Below are positions 1-9,646 of a DNA stretch of 64,000 bases, piece by piece. The position numbers and the translations under genes were made by a program. The stretch's first letter is position 1. Each line of letters begins with the position of its first letter. Source of the DNA: CBDDBH01 sp965225625 (GTDB lineage: Bacteria > Pseudomonadota > Gammaproteobacteria > JADZEE01); the NCBI GenBank assembly GCA_965225625.1, contig CBDDBH010000034.1:310001-374000 (forward strand), written 5' to 3'. Under the pieces are notes generated by a model. That model worked only from the letters and a program-made list of their open reading frames with translations. It was not told the origin of the DNA and did no database searches.

Positions 1-105
1 CAACAGCAATCCAAATAACAACGGGTGCGCTTATGCGGTGGCACCTTTCCCCGCGCCCCGTTGACACAAGTAACCTAATTCACGTGCACTCCCCTTTGAG
101 CGTCT

Positions 106-951
106 ATGACTGGCGACGATAGCCTCGGCGCGGACGCGCTCCGCTTCGAATTCGGCAAGAACTGGGCTGGATTTCTCAAACACTTGAGCACCGCGCGTAT
201 TGACGCTGCGCGAGATAGTCTCACGCAGTGGCTGGGCACTGACGTTTGGGGCGAAACAAGTTTCCTCGATATCGGTTGTGGCAGCGGTCTGTTCTCTCTG
301 GCAGCGCGTCAGCTTGGCGCGCGGGTGTGCTCGCTCGACTACGACCACGATGCGGTTGTTTGTGCACAGTCCCTGAGGAAGCAATTCTTCAAAGACGATG
401 CGCAGTGGCGGGTGGAACAAGGTTCCATCCTGGACCCGTCGACGGTTGCCGCTATCGGCCAGCACGACCTTGTCTACGCGTGGGGTGTTTTGCATCACAC
501 CGGCGAGCTGTGGCAGGCGTTAGGCAATAGCATTGACGCGGTCGGACCACACGGCAGATTGCTTGTAGCCATCTACAATGACCAAGGCTGGATGAGCCGA
601 TTCTGGACGCGCGTCAAACGAGCCTATAACGGCACGCCAAAGCCGTTGCGACTGTTGTTCGAAGTGCCGGGTTTCGTGGCACTGTGCGGACCGAGATTAA
701 TCCGGGATACCTGTGCCGGCCACCCGCTACGCGCCTGGACCGAGCAAACTACACGCGGCATGTCCCCCTGGTACGACCTCATCGACTGGCTCGGGGGGTA
801 TCCTTTCGAAGTGGCCAAACCCGAAGAAGTGATCGAGTTCTGTCGCACCAGAGGATTGGTATTACAAAAGCTAAAAACCTGCGGCGGCCGCCTGGGATGC
901 AACGAGTACGTCTTTGAACGTACAGCCACACAACCTACGGCCATGAACTGA
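106..951 (+). CDS. Class I SAM-dependent methyltransferase
   Basis: Predicted soluble 281-residue methyltransferase. A Rossmann motif I (DIGCGSGLFSLAARQLGA, about residues 56-73) is followed by an acidic residue closing strand 2 (SLDYD) and a motif with YAWGVLHHTG near residue 125. These features identify the class I AdoMet fold of the Methyltransf_11/25 type. The C-terminal third (WYDLIDWLGGYPFE) is typical of methyltransferases found in polysaccharide and lipid-modification clusters. It lies upstream of an O-antigen-type operon on the same strand, separated by about 145 bases that hold a palindromic repeat, so it may modify a sugar or lipid in that pathway. The substrate cannot be read from the sequence. 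ATG at 106 is the first in-frame start that keeps the whole domain; no strong ribosome-binding site is visible. Confidence 0.8.
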   Translation: MTGDDSLGADALRFEFGKNWAGFLKHLSTARIDAARDSLTQWLGTDVWGETSFLDIGCGSGLFSLAARQLGARVCSLDYDHDAVVCAQSLRKQFFKDDAQWRVEQGSILDPSTVAAIGQHDLVYAWGVLHHTGELWQALGNSIDAVGPHGRLLVAIYNDQGWMSRFWTRVKRAYNGTPKPLRLLFEVPGFVALCGPRLIRDTCAGHPLRAWTEQTTRGMSPWYDLIDWLGGYPFEVAKPEEVIEFCRTRGLVLQKLKTCGGRLGCNEYVFERTATQPTAMN

Positions 952-1006
952 ATAGCGTCAGATGACCGAAACTGACAAATTTCCACGACGATCGCTCCCC
1001 CACGCC

Positions 1007-1074
1007 GTCATTGCGAGCCCTCGCTCCGCGAGGGCGAAGCGCCCGAAAAGAGGGGACGTTTCTCGCAACCCACC
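1007..1074. repeat. REP-like palindromic repeat, copy 1
   Basis: The unit starts with GTCATTGCGAG and ends with CGCAACCCACC. It contains a perfect 7-bp inverted repeat, GCCCTCG/CGAGGGC, at 1017-1035 with a 5-nt loop. A second, diverged copy with the same start and end words lies at 10660-10733, just after galU, so the two copies bracket the polysaccharide operon. Confidence 0.6.
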
Positions 1075-1095
1075 TGTCAGCACAAAAAACTCATC

Positions 1096-3054
1096 ATGTG
1101 CGGAATCACCGGCCTAATAGACTTTAAACAGCACCTCGGCGACGACCGTCTCCGCGAGACCGTAAGATCGATGAGCGCAACGCTAGAACACCGTGGCCCC
1201 GACGACCTAAATGTATGGACCGATACGGCAGCAGGCGTGGCACTGGGCCACACTCGCTTGGCTGTAGTGGATCTCTCGACACTCGGTGCGCAACCGATGA
1301 CGTCCCACGGCGGCCGTTACGTGATCACCTTCAACGGCGAAATCTACAATTTTAGAAAACTCCGCAAGCAACTTGAGCACGAGGGAGCCGAGTTTCGCGG
1401 ACACTCCGATACCGAGGTGTTACTGGTTGCAATAGAACAGTGGACACTCGAGCGTGCACTCGAGAACGCCAACGGCATGTTTGCGTTCGCCTTGTGGGAT
1501 CGCGAAACGCGACAGTTAATACTCGCGCGCGATCGCTTCGGCGAAAAGCCGCTCTACTACGGCTGGACAAACGGTTTTTTCGTGTTTGCGTCCGAGCTGA
1601 AAGCATTGCGACAGGTGCCGCAGTGGAACCCGTCATTAAACCGCGATGCTCTGGCGCTCTATTTCCGCCATAACTACATACCTGCGCCGTATTCCATTTA
1701 CCAGGGCATCTCTAAACTGCTGCCCGGCACCACCGTTACCGTTTCCGCTGATGCGAACGCGCCTCACGCCTCGCCCGTCAGCTATTGGCAGGCACGCGAT
1801 CATGTCGCCACACCAGGGCCGTCGAACACCGAACAATCGTCAACGGCGCTGGTGAGCGCGCTCGAGGGATTGTTGAAGGAGGTTCTCGCCGATCAGATGT
1901 TGGCCGATGTGCCACTCGGCGCTTTTCTATCGGGCGGCATCGATTCCTCGACCATCGTCGCCCTTATGCAGAGTATCGCCACCCAACCGGTAAAGACATT
2001 TACCATCGGGTTTCATGAAGCCGGCTACAATGAGGCGGACGCGGCAAAGCAAGTCGCGCGCCATCTCGGCACGGACCACACCGAATTGTACGTATCGCCC
2101 GAGCAAGCGCGCGCCGTCATACCCAGGCTTCCGGCTTTGTACGATGAACCCTTCGCGGATTCCTCGCAGATCCCAACATTTTTAATCTCGCAACTGGCCC
2201 GACAGGATGTCACCGTTGCGCTGTCCGGAGACGGCGGCGACGAAATGTTCGGCGGCTATAGCCGCTATTTTCTCGGGGCGGCGTTGTGGCGTTACTTGAG
2301 AATGCTTCCCCGCGGGCTGCGTCAAGCAGTAGCGGGGGGGATGACGCACATCAGCCCTGCATCCTGGGATGGCATCTCCAACTGGGTGTACCGGATATTG
2401 CCCAAGCACCTGCGTTATGCGAGCCCCGGCGATCGCATGCACAAACTGGCCGATGTACTCAGCGTTGCAACAGCGGATCAGGTTTATCTGCAACTGGTAT
2501 CCCATTGGAAGCAGCCGGCAGAGCTGGTGCTGGGTTCCACCGAGCCAGCGTCGCGGATAAATCACAGCGAGTTGCCCGGGTCACTAACTGATCTCAAAGA
2601 ACAAATGATGTTTTACGACGCCGTAACCTATCTGCCGGACGACATATTGACCAAGGTCGATCGCGCCGCGATGGGTGTCAGCCTGGAGACGCGTATTCCG
2701 TTTCTGGATCAGCGCATATTCGAGTTTGCCTGGAGCCTGCCATTGCAATTCAAGATCCGCGGTAATCAGGGCAAGTGGCTGCTGCGGCAACTGCTGAACC
2801 GCTACGTACCCGCTGAATTGGTGGATCGGCCGAAAATGGGTTTTGGCATACCGATCGACAGCTGGCTGCGCGGTCCGTTGCGCGAATGGAGTGAGGCGCT
2901 GCTGGCCGAAGACCGCTTGCGTGATGACGGCTATTTGAACCCGGAACCGATCCGTGAGAAATGGCGCGAACACCTGAACGGGGTTCGAAACTGGCAATAC
3001 TATTTGTGGGATGTGTTGATGTTTCAAGCCTGGATGGATGCGCAGGCGCAGTGA
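1096..3054 (+). CDS. asnB: Asparagine synthase (glutamine-hydrolysing), surface-polysaccharide type
   Basis: Predicted class II glutamine amidotransferase of 652 residues. The N-terminal nucleophile Cys2 is present (MCGITGL), with HRGPDD, GHTRLAVVDLS and FNGEIYN motifs in the glutaminase domain (residues 1 to about 210). The synthetase domain follows, with the PP-loop ATP-binding motif LSGGIDSS near residue 278 and SGDGGDEMFGGY near 380. Homologues in O-antigen and exopolysaccharide clusters are thought to amidate sugar carboxyl groups rather than make free asparagine, and this location fits that role. Its stop overlaps the start of the next gene (ATGA-type overlap), indicating translational coupling. 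The exact acceptor is unknown. Confidence 0.9.
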   Translation: MCGITGLIDFKQHLGDDRLRETVRSMSATLEHRGPDDLNVWTDTAAGVALGHTRLAVVDLSTLGAQPMTSHGGRYVITFNGEIYNFRKLRKQLEHEGAEFRGHSDTEVLLVAIEQWTLERALENANGMFAFALWDRETRQLILARDRFGEKPLYYGWTNGFFVFASELKALRQVPQWNPSLNRDALALYFRHNYIPAPYSIYQGISKLLPGTTVTVSADANAPHASPVSYWQARDHVATPGPSNTEQSSTALVSALEGLLKEVLADQMLADVPLGAFLSGGIDSSTIVALMQSIATQPVKTFTIGFHEAGYNEADAAKQVARHLGTDHTELYVSPEQARAVIPRLPALYDEPFADSSQIPTFLISQLARQDVTVALSGDGGDEMFGGYSRYFLGAALWRYLRMLPRGLRQAVAGGMTHISPASWDGISNWVYRILPKHLRYASPGDRMHKLADVLSVATADQVYLQLVSHWKQPAELVLGSTEPASRINHSELPGSLTDLKEQMMFYDAVTYLPDDILTKVDRAAMGVSLETRIPFLDQRIFEFAWSLPLQFKIRGNQGKWLLRQLLNRYVPAELVDRPKMGFGIPIDSWLRGPLREWSEALLAEDRLRDDGYLNPEPIREKWREHLNGVRNWQYYLWDVLMFQAWMDAQAQ

Positions 3055-4187
3055 TGGCAGTGACGAACCCGAAGTTACTCTATCTGGTCACGGAAGACTG
3101 GTATTTCTGTTCACATCGACTGGAGCTTGCAGCAGCTGCGCAGGAGAACGGCTACCGGGTATCAGTCGCGACGCGGGTGGCGAAGCACGGACAGCAAATT
3201 CTCGACCACGGCTTAGCGCTGCTCCCGCTGAATTTCTCACGATCTTTGCGGCGGCCCTGGCAGGATTTAGCACTGATTGTCCGTCTCGCCAGGCTTTATC
3301 GAACGGAATGCCCGGATGTGGTGCATCACGTTGCGTTAAAGCCGGTGCTGTTGGGTTGGATCGCGCTGCTGCTGTCGGGAGTTGCGCCCGCCGTCATCAA
3401 TGCGCCAACAGGGCTGGGCCACGTTTTCACGGCCAGGAGTTTCTCTGCCGGGCTGTTGCGTCCGTTGGTGGCTTTACTGCTCGGGATGGCGCTGCGTCGA
3501 AAGGGTGTTGTCATTGTGCAGAATCCCGACGATCGTGCGCTGCTGATCCAGGAATTGCGCGTTCCGACGGACGCCATTGAGCTGATCCCAGGGTCCGGTA
3601 CGGATCTGCAGGTATTCAGCCCGAGCGCGGAGGCACCGGGGGTACCTGTCGTCACGTTCGTGGCGCGGTTGCTGGCAGACAAGGGGATCTATGAATTTGT
3701 TGAAGCTGCGCGCCGACTGAAGCTGGCCGGACTCGCTGCGCGATTCGTTTTGGTCGGGGATGTGGACGAGGAGAATCCATCGTCGATTACAAAACATGCG
3801 CTTGATACGTGGTGCCGCGAAGAAGTAGTGGAGTGGTGGGGGTGGCGCGACGACATGGTCGCGGTGTACCAGGAAACTCACATTGTCTGTCTGCCCTCGC
3901 ATCGGGAAGGTTTACCCAAGGCGCTGGTCGAGGCTGCGGCCAGCGGACGCGCGATAGTAACGACCGATGTGCCGGGCTGTAGAGAAGTAGTCAGCGACGG
4001 GGAAAACGGATTGCTGGTTGGGTGCCGAAACGTAGACGCGCTCGCCGAGGCAATTCGCACGCTTGTCGAGGATGCGGATCTGCGACAGCGAATGGGTGCA
4101 CAGGGTCCGGTGCACGCGCAGCGATTCGACCTGCATCACGTTATCGCGGAAACTATGTCCGCATACGCCAAAGCGCGCCTCACTTAA
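3054..4187 (+). CDS. Glycosyltransferase family 4 (GT-B fold)
   Basis: Predicted cytoplasmic retaining glycosyltransferase of 377 residues, likely adding a sugar to a lipid-linked O-antigen or exopolysaccharide repeat. The N-terminal domain begins LLYLVTEDWYFCSHR, as in the GT4 group found in pseudomonad O-antigen loci. The C-terminal Glycos_transf_1 domain has FVARLLADKGIYEFVEAA (about residue 202) and the nucleotide-sugar site with the E-x7-E spacing, SHREGLPKALVEAAASGR, near 282. An upstream in-frame start at 2961 exists, but ATG at 3054 overlaps the asparagine synthase stop in the common ATGA arrangement and keeps the normal N-terminus, so I prefer it. Confidence 0.85.
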   Translation: MAVTNPKLLYLVTEDWYFCSHRLELAAAAQENGYRVSVATRVAKHGQQILDHGLALLPLNFSRSLRRPWQDLALIVRLARLYRTECPDVVHHVALKPVLLGWIALLLSGVAPAVINAPTGLGHVFTARSFSAGLLRPLVALLLGMALRRKGVVIVQNPDDRALLIQELRVPTDAIELIPGSGTDLQVFSPSAEAPGVPVVTFVARLLADKGIYEFVEAARRLKLAGLAARFVLVGDVDEENPSSITKHALDTWCREEVVEWWGWRDDMVAVYQETHIVCLPSHREGLPKALVEAAASGRAIVTTDVPGCREVVSDGENGLLVGCRNVDALAEAIRTLVEDADLRQRMGAQGPVHAQRFDLHHVIAETMSAYAKARLT

Positions 4188-4209
4188 GACACCTCTTCAG
4201 AGGGTAAAA

Positions 4210-5661
4210 ATGGAGAATATTCAACTTCTTCCAGTCATACTCGCCGGTGGCGGCGGAACCCGGTTGTGGCCGTTGTCCCGAGAGCAATACCCAAAGCAAT
4301 TTCTAACCCTCACTGGCGAAAACTCCCTGCTGCAGGACACGCTACTGCGTGCCGAGAAATTCAACGTCGTAGATACTCCGCCGTTGATTATCTGTAATGA
4401 AGAACATCGGTTTCTGGTCGTTGAACAGGCTGCAGCGGTAGGCAAGCAGCCGAGCCGCATCATCCTGGAGCCGATTGGGCGCAACACCGCGCCGGCGCTG
4501 ACGGTGGCTGCTCTGGAAGCGCGGGCGCGTTACGGTGACGCCGTGCTGATCATGATGCCCGCGGACCACCTGATGCAGGACACCGCGCCTATTGTTGCAG
4601 CCGTTGCCGAGGGTCTGCGCCTTGCCGAACAAAATTATCTGGTGACGTTCGGGATCAATCCGCTGCACCCGGAAACGGGTTACGGATATATTCGCAGCGG
4701 CGCCGTGGTGGACGGCTACGCGCTGGCGCTGCAGCTGCAACGATTCGTCGAAAAACCCGATCTGGAAACGGCGAAACAATACCTGGCATCAGGAGACTAT
4801 TTGTGGAATAGCGGCATTTTCATGATGAAAGCCTCGGTCTGGCTAGAGGCCATGGGCCAGTGCCGCAAAGACATTCTCGATGCATCCGAGTCTGCCTATA
4901 CGGGTGGCGGGGCGGACGGCGTGTTCTTCCGGCTCGAGCGTAAAGCGTTTGAGAACTGTCCCGCCGATTCCATCGATTACGCGGTGATGGAACCGCTGAG
5001 TGAAGGCCAGGAGTTTCCGCTCGCGGTGGTGCCCATCCAGGGCGGATGGTCCGATGTTGGTTCCTGGGAAAGTCTGTGGAAAATCTCACCACAGGATGAT
5101 GGCGGAAACGTTGTTAGTGGTGATGTACATACGCAGGACTCGCGCGGAAACCTGGTATTCGCCGGTCACAGACTCGTCGCTGCGCTCGGTTGCGAGGATC
5201 TCGTCGTCGTCGAGACGGCGGATGCGGTTCTTGTCGCGCCGAAATCCCGGGCACAAGACGTGAAATCCATCGTCGCGTGGCTGAACGATAGCCAACGTAG
5301 CGAAGGTCGTACGCACCGGCGTGTCAATCGTCCATGGGGCAGCTACGAAGGCGTGGACGAAGGCGAACGGTTCCAGGTCAAACGCCTCACCGTCAACCCG
5401 GGGCAGCGGCTGTCGTTACAGTCGCACCACCACCGGGCGGAGCACTGGATTGTCGTCAAGGGTACCGCGCAAGTGATCTGTGGCGAGGAAGAGTTTTTGC
5501 TGTCAGAGAACGAATCGACCTACATACCGATCGGCACCAAGCATCGGCTCACCAATCCCGGCACCATACCGCTGGAAATCATCGAAGTGCAGTCAGGTGC
5601 CTATCTGGGCGAAGACGATATCGTACGCTTCGATGATATCTATGATCGTCATAAAACGTGA
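4210..5661 (+). CDS. manC: Mannose-1-phosphate guanylyltransferase / mannose-6-phosphate isomerase
   Basis: Bifunctional type II PMI/GMP enzyme of about 483 residues that makes GDP-mannose, the precursor of D-mannose, D-rhamnose and L-fucose residues in surface polymers. The N-terminal nucleotidyltransferase signature LAGGGGTRLWPLSREQYPKQ (residues 10-29) and the FVEKP sugar-binding motif are intact. The C-terminal cupin isomerase domain has PWGSYEGVDEG and the metal-binding stretch LQSHHHRAEHW. The reading frame extends upstream to 4063 inside the preceding gene, but ATG at 4210, shortly after an AGAGGG ribosome-binding site, begins the conserved domain and is the better start. It is part of the same-strand polysaccharide operon. 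Confidence 0.93.
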   Translation: MENIQLLPVILAGGGGTRLWPLSREQYPKQFLTLTGENSLLQDTLLRAEKFNVVDTPPLIICNEEHRFLVVEQAAAVGKQPSRIILEPIGRNTAPALTVAALEARARYGDAVLIMMPADHLMQDTAPIVAAVAEGLRLAEQNYLVTFGINPLHPETGYGYIRSGAVVDGYALALQLQRFVEKPDLETAKQYLASGDYLWNSGIFMMKASVWLEAMGQCRKDILDASESAYTGGGADGVFFRLERKAFENCPADSIDYAVMEPLSEGQEFPLAVVPIQGGWSDVGSWESLWKISPQDDGGNVVSGDVHTQDSRGNLVFAGHRLVAALGCEDLVVVETADAVLVAPKSRAQDVKSIVAWLNDSQRSEGRTHRRVNRPWGSYEGVDEGERFQVKRLTVNPGQRLSLQSHHHRAEHWIVVKGTAQVICGEEEFLLSENESTYIPIGTKHRLTNPGTIPLEIIEVQSGAYLGEDDIVRFDDIYDRHKT

Positions 5662-5735
5662 TGAAGCGCGAAGTGGCGAAGTCGCAAACCGCCTGCTGCC
5701 GCGGTGCAAACTGCGGCTAAACCCGTAGACCGACA

Positions 5736-6722
5736 GTGAGAGTACTGGTTACCGGTGCGCGCGGGTTCGTCGGTCAGCATATATGTGCGCGCATGGCGGC
5801 GGAGGGTTATGCGCTGACCTGCTCATCGCGCACCACCGCCGCCATCCCCGGGTTAGCGGGAGTCGCGCAAATTCGCCAAGTTGCCAACGAAGCATTCGAA
5901 GACAAACCCGATTGGAGTGCTGCCTTGGCTGATGTGGATATGATCATTCATCTCGCCGGACGGGTCCACGTATCGCCTGGGGCGTCGCTGGAGCAAACTC
6001 GGCTCTTCGACAGCATCAACGTACAAGGTACTCGGCAGCTGGCGCGACAAGCGGTTGCCGCCGGTGTGAAGCGATTTATCTATGTCAGCACAGTCAAGGT
6101 ATTTGGCGGGCGAAACCAACGAAATCCGGCTGGTGATGTCATACCTTTTGATGAAAATAGCCCGGCCGCTCCACAGGATACCTACGCCGCCAGCAAGTAC
6201 GCTGCCGAGACCACGCTTTTGCAGATTGCCGAGTCGAAGGGGCTCCAGGTCATGATCATCCGACCGCCCTTGGTCTATGGACCGCGGGTCGCGGCAAATT
6301 TTCTCAGACTGATGCGGTTGGTTGATCGTGGGCTGCCGCTGCCGTTTGCAGCGATTACAAACCAACGCAGTTTTATTTTTGTAGATAACCTGGTTGACGC
6401 CATATTGACCTGTCTGCGCGCCGATCCCAGGTATATAAATCGGATTTATGTAGTCAGCGACGCTGAAACGCGGTCGACACCGGCGCTGCTCAGGGATCTG
6501 GCCGATGCGATGAATCGTCCGGTGAGATTGTTTTCAGTTCCGCAAAAGTTGTTGACGAGGGTTGCCAGCCTGGCGGGTCAAACGGCGGCGGCCGAACGAT
6601 TACTACATTCGTTCGTTGTTGACACTGGCCGAATCGCCCGCGATCTGGATTGGCGAGCGCCTTACTCGATGGCGCAAGGGCTGGCGCATACCGCGCGGTG
6701 GTACTGCGATCGACATAAATAA
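5736..6722 (+). CDS. wbpV: NAD-dependent sugar epimerase/reductase, WbpV-like
   Basis: Predicted extended short-chain dehydrogenase of 328 residues. The N-terminal dinucleotide motif VLVTGARGFVGQHI, the HLAGRVHVS segment and the catalytic Y-x3-K pair in DTYAASKYAAE are all present. In Pseudomonas aeruginosa the order wbpV-wbpL-wbpM encodes UDP-4-keto-sugar reduction to UDP-N-acetylquinovosamine, initiation on undecaprenyl phosphate, and UDP-GlcNAc 4,6-dehydration. The same order of the same three families is seen here, so I infer a UDP-QuiNAc-forming reductase. A C4 epimerase role is possible. The start is GTG at 5736, which immediately precedes the Rossmann motif; no ATG fits better. Confidence 0.75.
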   Translation: MRVLVTGARGFVGQHICARMAAEGYALTCSSRTTAAIPGLAGVAQIRQVANEAFEDKPDWSAALADVDMIIHLAGRVHVSPGASLEQTRLFDSINVQGTRQLARQAVAAGVKRFIYVSTVKVFGGRNQRNPAGDVIPFDENSPAAPQDTYAASKYAAETTLLQIAESKGLQVMIIRPPLVYGPRVAANFLRLMRLVDRGLPLPFAAITNQRSFIFVDNLVDAILTCLRADPRYINRIYVVSDAETRSTPALLRDLADAMNRPVRLFSVPQKLLTRVASLAGQTAAAERLLHSFVVDTGRIARDLDWRAPYSMAQGLAHTARWYCDRHK

Positions 6723-7761
6723 CCTAACGCAGTTCGGCGCTAGCGCGCTGAGTGTCGGTGGTTCGGCGCTGATTGCTACATTCGTGTTAGTGGGTTTGAG
6801 TCGGCACTATGCGCTCAAGAATTCCCTGCTCGATATTCCCAACGAGCGAAGCTCGCACACCGTAGCAACGCCGCGTGGCGGAGGTGTCGGCATTGCGTTG
6901 GTGGCGCTTGCCGCGGTTGCCTGGTGCATGTTCCGCGGAACGGTTTCCGTGCACTTCGCCACCGGCGCGATCGTGGCTGGCGCCATCGTTGCACTGGTCG
7001 GTTGGATGGACGATCACCGGGACATCCCGGCGCAGTATCGGGCAGCAGCGCAACTCGGCGCTGTTGCCTGGGCCATGTATTGGTTGGGAGGGTATCCTGG
7101 CGTCGATTTGGGCGGGGTCCATCTACAGCTCGGCTGGGTCGGTGCTGCAGCGGCGATCCTTGCAATCTGCTGGCTGATCAACCTTTACAATTTCATGGAT
7201 GGCACAGACGGTCTGGCGGCTGTCCAAGGTCTTACAGCGGGATTGATGGGCGCGTTCTTGCTGGGCAGGCAGGGCGATTCCGGCTTGTCCATGGTCAGTC
7301 TGGCGGTTGCCGGTGCCTGCGGCGGCTTTCTGATTTGGAATTGGCAGCCGGCAAAGATTTTCATGGGCGACGTGGGCAGCTACCTGCTTGGCATGTTTTT
7401 CGGCCTGCTTGCCGTGGCTGGGGAAAACCAGCAGATCATCCCTGCTCTTACGTGGGTGATATTGCTGTCCGTTTTCGTCTGGGATGCAACGTTCACACTG
7501 CTTTGGCGCATGGTCTCAGGTCAACGCTGGCATTCGGCGCATAAAGATCACGCTTATCAACGCCTGACTCAATTGGGATACACGCACAGGCAAGTGGCGA
7601 TAGGGGCGGCGTTGGTCAACGTCGTATTGCTGTGGCCGTTGGCCGCTGTGGCCGTTCATCGCCCGAGCGCGCTGTTGCCGATAACGCTGGCGACCGGCGG
7701 TATAATGTTAGCGCTGTGGTGGCAGATCCAGCGCCGGTATCGAATGAGCAACAGCGAGTGA
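6562..7761 (+). CDS. wbpL: Undecaprenyl-phosphate sugar-1-phosphate transferase, WbpL/WecA-like
   Basis: Polytopic membrane enzyme of the MraY/WecA family that would start O-antigen assembly by transferring a HexNAc-1-phosphate (QuiNAc or FucNAc type) from the UDP-sugar to undecaprenyl phosphate. Visible family motifs are DIPNERSSHTVATPRGGG, the acidic LVGWMDDH, the catalytic NLYNFMDGTDGLA and the MGDVGSYLLG segment; the H-rich cytoplasmic loop HSAHKDHAYQRL is near the C-terminus. About ten hydrophobic segments are present. The true start is unclear. The frame is open from a TTG at 6562 inside wbpV, but homology begins near 6745 and no ATG lies between, so a non-ATG start close to the wbpV stop is likely. 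Confidence 0.82.
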   Translation: MPAWRVKRRRPNDYYIRSLLTLAESPAIWIGERLTRWRKGWRIPRGGTAIDINNLTQFGASALSVGGSALIATFVLVGLSRHYALKNSLLDIPNERSSHTVATPRGGGVGIALVALAAVAWCMFRGTVSVHFATGAIVAGAIVALVGWMDDHRDIPAQYRAAAQLGAVAWAMYWLGGYPGVDLGGVHLQLGWVGAAAAILAICWLINLYNFMDGTDGLAAVQGLTAGLMGAFLLGRQGDSGLSMVSLAVAGACGGFLIWNWQPAKIFMGDVGSYLLGMFFGLLAVAGENQQIIPALTWVILLSVFVWDATFTLLWRMVSGQRWHSAHKDHAYQRLTQLGYTHRQVAIGAALVNVVLLWPLAAVAVHRPSALLPITLATGGIMLALWWQIQRRYRMSNSE

Positions 7762-7765
7762 CAGT

Positions 7766-9646
7766 GTGCGGATAAGCAACAAAAACGCAGTAGTCTTGCA
7801 TGACCTGTTGATGGTGATTTGCGCCTGGGAGCTGGCGTGGCTGGCGCGATTCAACTTCGGCGTCCCCGATATCGTGTATTGGTGGGCCAGTCTTAAGGCA
7901 CTACCGCTTGTATTGGTCACGCAGGGCTTGGTGTCGTGGTATTTTGGCTTATATCGAGGTTTGTGGCGTTTCGCCAGCGTTCCCGATCTGGTCAACATAC
8001 TTCGCGCCGCGCTGCTCGGCGTATTGAGTATTACGGTCGTATTGTTCGTTGCGACTCGCCTCGAGTCAGTGCCGCGAAGCCTCCTGATCCTCTACCCGGT
8101 GTTTCTGATTCTGCTGCTGGGCGGCCCCAGACTGACGTACCGGTTATGGAAGGATCACACGCTCAATTTCAAACGTCTGACTGCCGGAACGCGCGTAGTC
8201 ATCATCGGCGCGGGCCAGGCCGGAGAAACGCTGGCCCGCCACATGTTGCGCGATCCCGGCTACCTTCCAATCGGATTCGTCGACGATAAACAGCGGTTTC
8301 GCGATGCCCGCATCCACGGCGTTGCGGTGCTAGGCACTGTCGAAGAACTGGAGAAAATCAGCGCGCAGGCACAGCCGGATTTTCTAGTGATCGCAATCCC
8401 GTCGGCAAATAATCGTCAGATGCAACGGATCGTCGCAGCGTGCGACCGAACCGGCATACGGTACCGAACGCTGCCCAAAGGGCGCTACCTGGCGACCGGG
8501 GCTTCGTATGTTTCCGAGTTAAAGGACGTATCCATCGAGGATCTGTTGGGTCGGGAAAAAATCGAATTGGACTGGGGCCTGATAAACAAAGGCCTGGCCG
8601 GCAAGGTCGTAGTGGTCACTGGCGGCGGTGGTTCAATTGGATCGGAACTATGCCGCCAGCTTGCGCGCATCGGGCCTTCGCGGCTCGTTGTCTTTGAGCG
8701 CAGTGAATACAATTTGTTTCGCCTCGAGCGTGAGCTCGTCGCTGACTATCCGTTGTTACCGTGCAAATTGGTGTTGGGTGATATCTGTGACGAACGTGCT
8801 GTCTCGCGTCTGTTCGAGGAATATAAACCTGATTACGTCTTTCATGCCGCTGCCTATAAACACGTCGCTTTGTTACAGCATCAGATCAGGGAAGCGGTGA
8901 GAAATAATGTGGTCGGAACCCAGATCGTAGCCCGCCAGGCCGCGCGCCACGGCTGCAGCGGCTTCGTATTTATATCTACGGATAAAGCGGTGAAGCCCAC
9001 CAGTATTATGGGATTGTGTAAGCGCGTAGCCGAGTTACAAATTGAATCCATGAACGCGACGCAGAGCGAGACACGCTTCATGACTGTTCGGTTCGGCAAC
9101 GTACTCGGTTCGGACGGCAGTGTGGTGCCGGTGTTCAAAGCGCAAATCGCCGCCGGTGGTCCGGTGACAGTTACGCATACAGAAGCCACACGCTTTTTCA
9201 TGACCATGGAGGAAGCCTGTCAATTGATCATGCAGTCTGCGGTGCAGGGCGAGGGCGGTGAGATTTTCGTGTTGGATATGGGCCAGCCGGCGAAAATCAC
9301 CTACCTGGCGGAGCAGATGATCAAACTTGCCGGACTGGAGCCGGGCCGTGACATTGAGATCGTGATCACGGGGCTGCGCCCGGGCGAGAAATTGCACGAG
9401 GAGCTGTTTTACGACGAGGAAAACAGGGTAACTACCGCCCACCCGAAAATATTGCTGGCTCAGCATAGGCCGGTCGACACAAATGCCGTGTCCGAAAGTC
9501 TGCAACAACTTGCCAATGCCTGCGACACGGGCGACGACAGCGCTATCGCCGATACGCTGCGGCTTCTGATCCCCGATTCCAACTGGCTTGCCGAGCGCGC
9601 GAGTGACGGCGTGGTACAGCTCAAGACCGTTCGAGGTGTTGAATGA
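7766..9646 (+). CDS. wbpM: UDP-N-acetylglucosamine 4,6-dehydratase, WbpM/CapD/FlaA1 family
   Basis: Inner-membrane nucleotide-sugar dehydratase of 626 residues. About four hydrophobic segments at the N-terminus anchor two tandem Rossmann domains. The first has VVIIGAGQAGETLARHML near residue 148. The second, catalytic, domain has VVTGGGGSIGSELCRQ near 284, ISTDKAVKPTSIMG followed by the catalytic Met-Lys pair (MGLCK), and GEKLHEELFYDEE near the C-terminus. It would produce the 4-keto-6-deoxy intermediate that the WbpV-like enzyme reduces. GTG at 7766 starts five bases after the preceding stop. Its own stop overlaps galU by 4 bases, showing operon coupling. Confidence 0.9.
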   Translation: MRISNKNAVVLHDLLMVICAWELAWLARFNFGVPDIVYWWASLKALPLVLVTQGLVSWYFGLYRGLWRFASVPDLVNILRAALLGVLSITVVLFVATRLESVPRSLLILYPVFLILLLGGPRLTYRLWKDHTLNFKRLTAGTRVVIIGAGQAGETLARHMLRDPGYLPIGFVDDKQRFRDARIHGVAVLGTVEELEKISAQAQPDFLVIAIPSANNRQMQRIVAACDRTGIRYRTLPKGRYLATGASYVSELKDVSIEDLLGREKIELDWGLINKGLAGKVVVVTGGGGSIGSELCRQLARIGPSRLVVFERSEYNLFRLERELVADYPLLPCKLVLGDICDERAVSRLFEEYKPDYVFHAAAYKHVALLQHQIREAVRNNVVGTQIVARQAARHGCSGFVFISTDKAVKPTSIMGLCKRVAELQIESMNATQSETRFMTVRFGNVLGSDGSVVPVFKAQIAAGGPVTVTHTEATRFFMTMEEACQLIMQSAVQGEGGEIFVLDMGQPAKITYLAEQMIKLAGLEPGRDIEIVITGLRPGEKLHEELFYDEENRVTTAHPKILLAQHRPVDTNAVSESLQQLANACDTGDDSAIADTLRLLIPDSNWLAERASDGVVQLKTVRGVE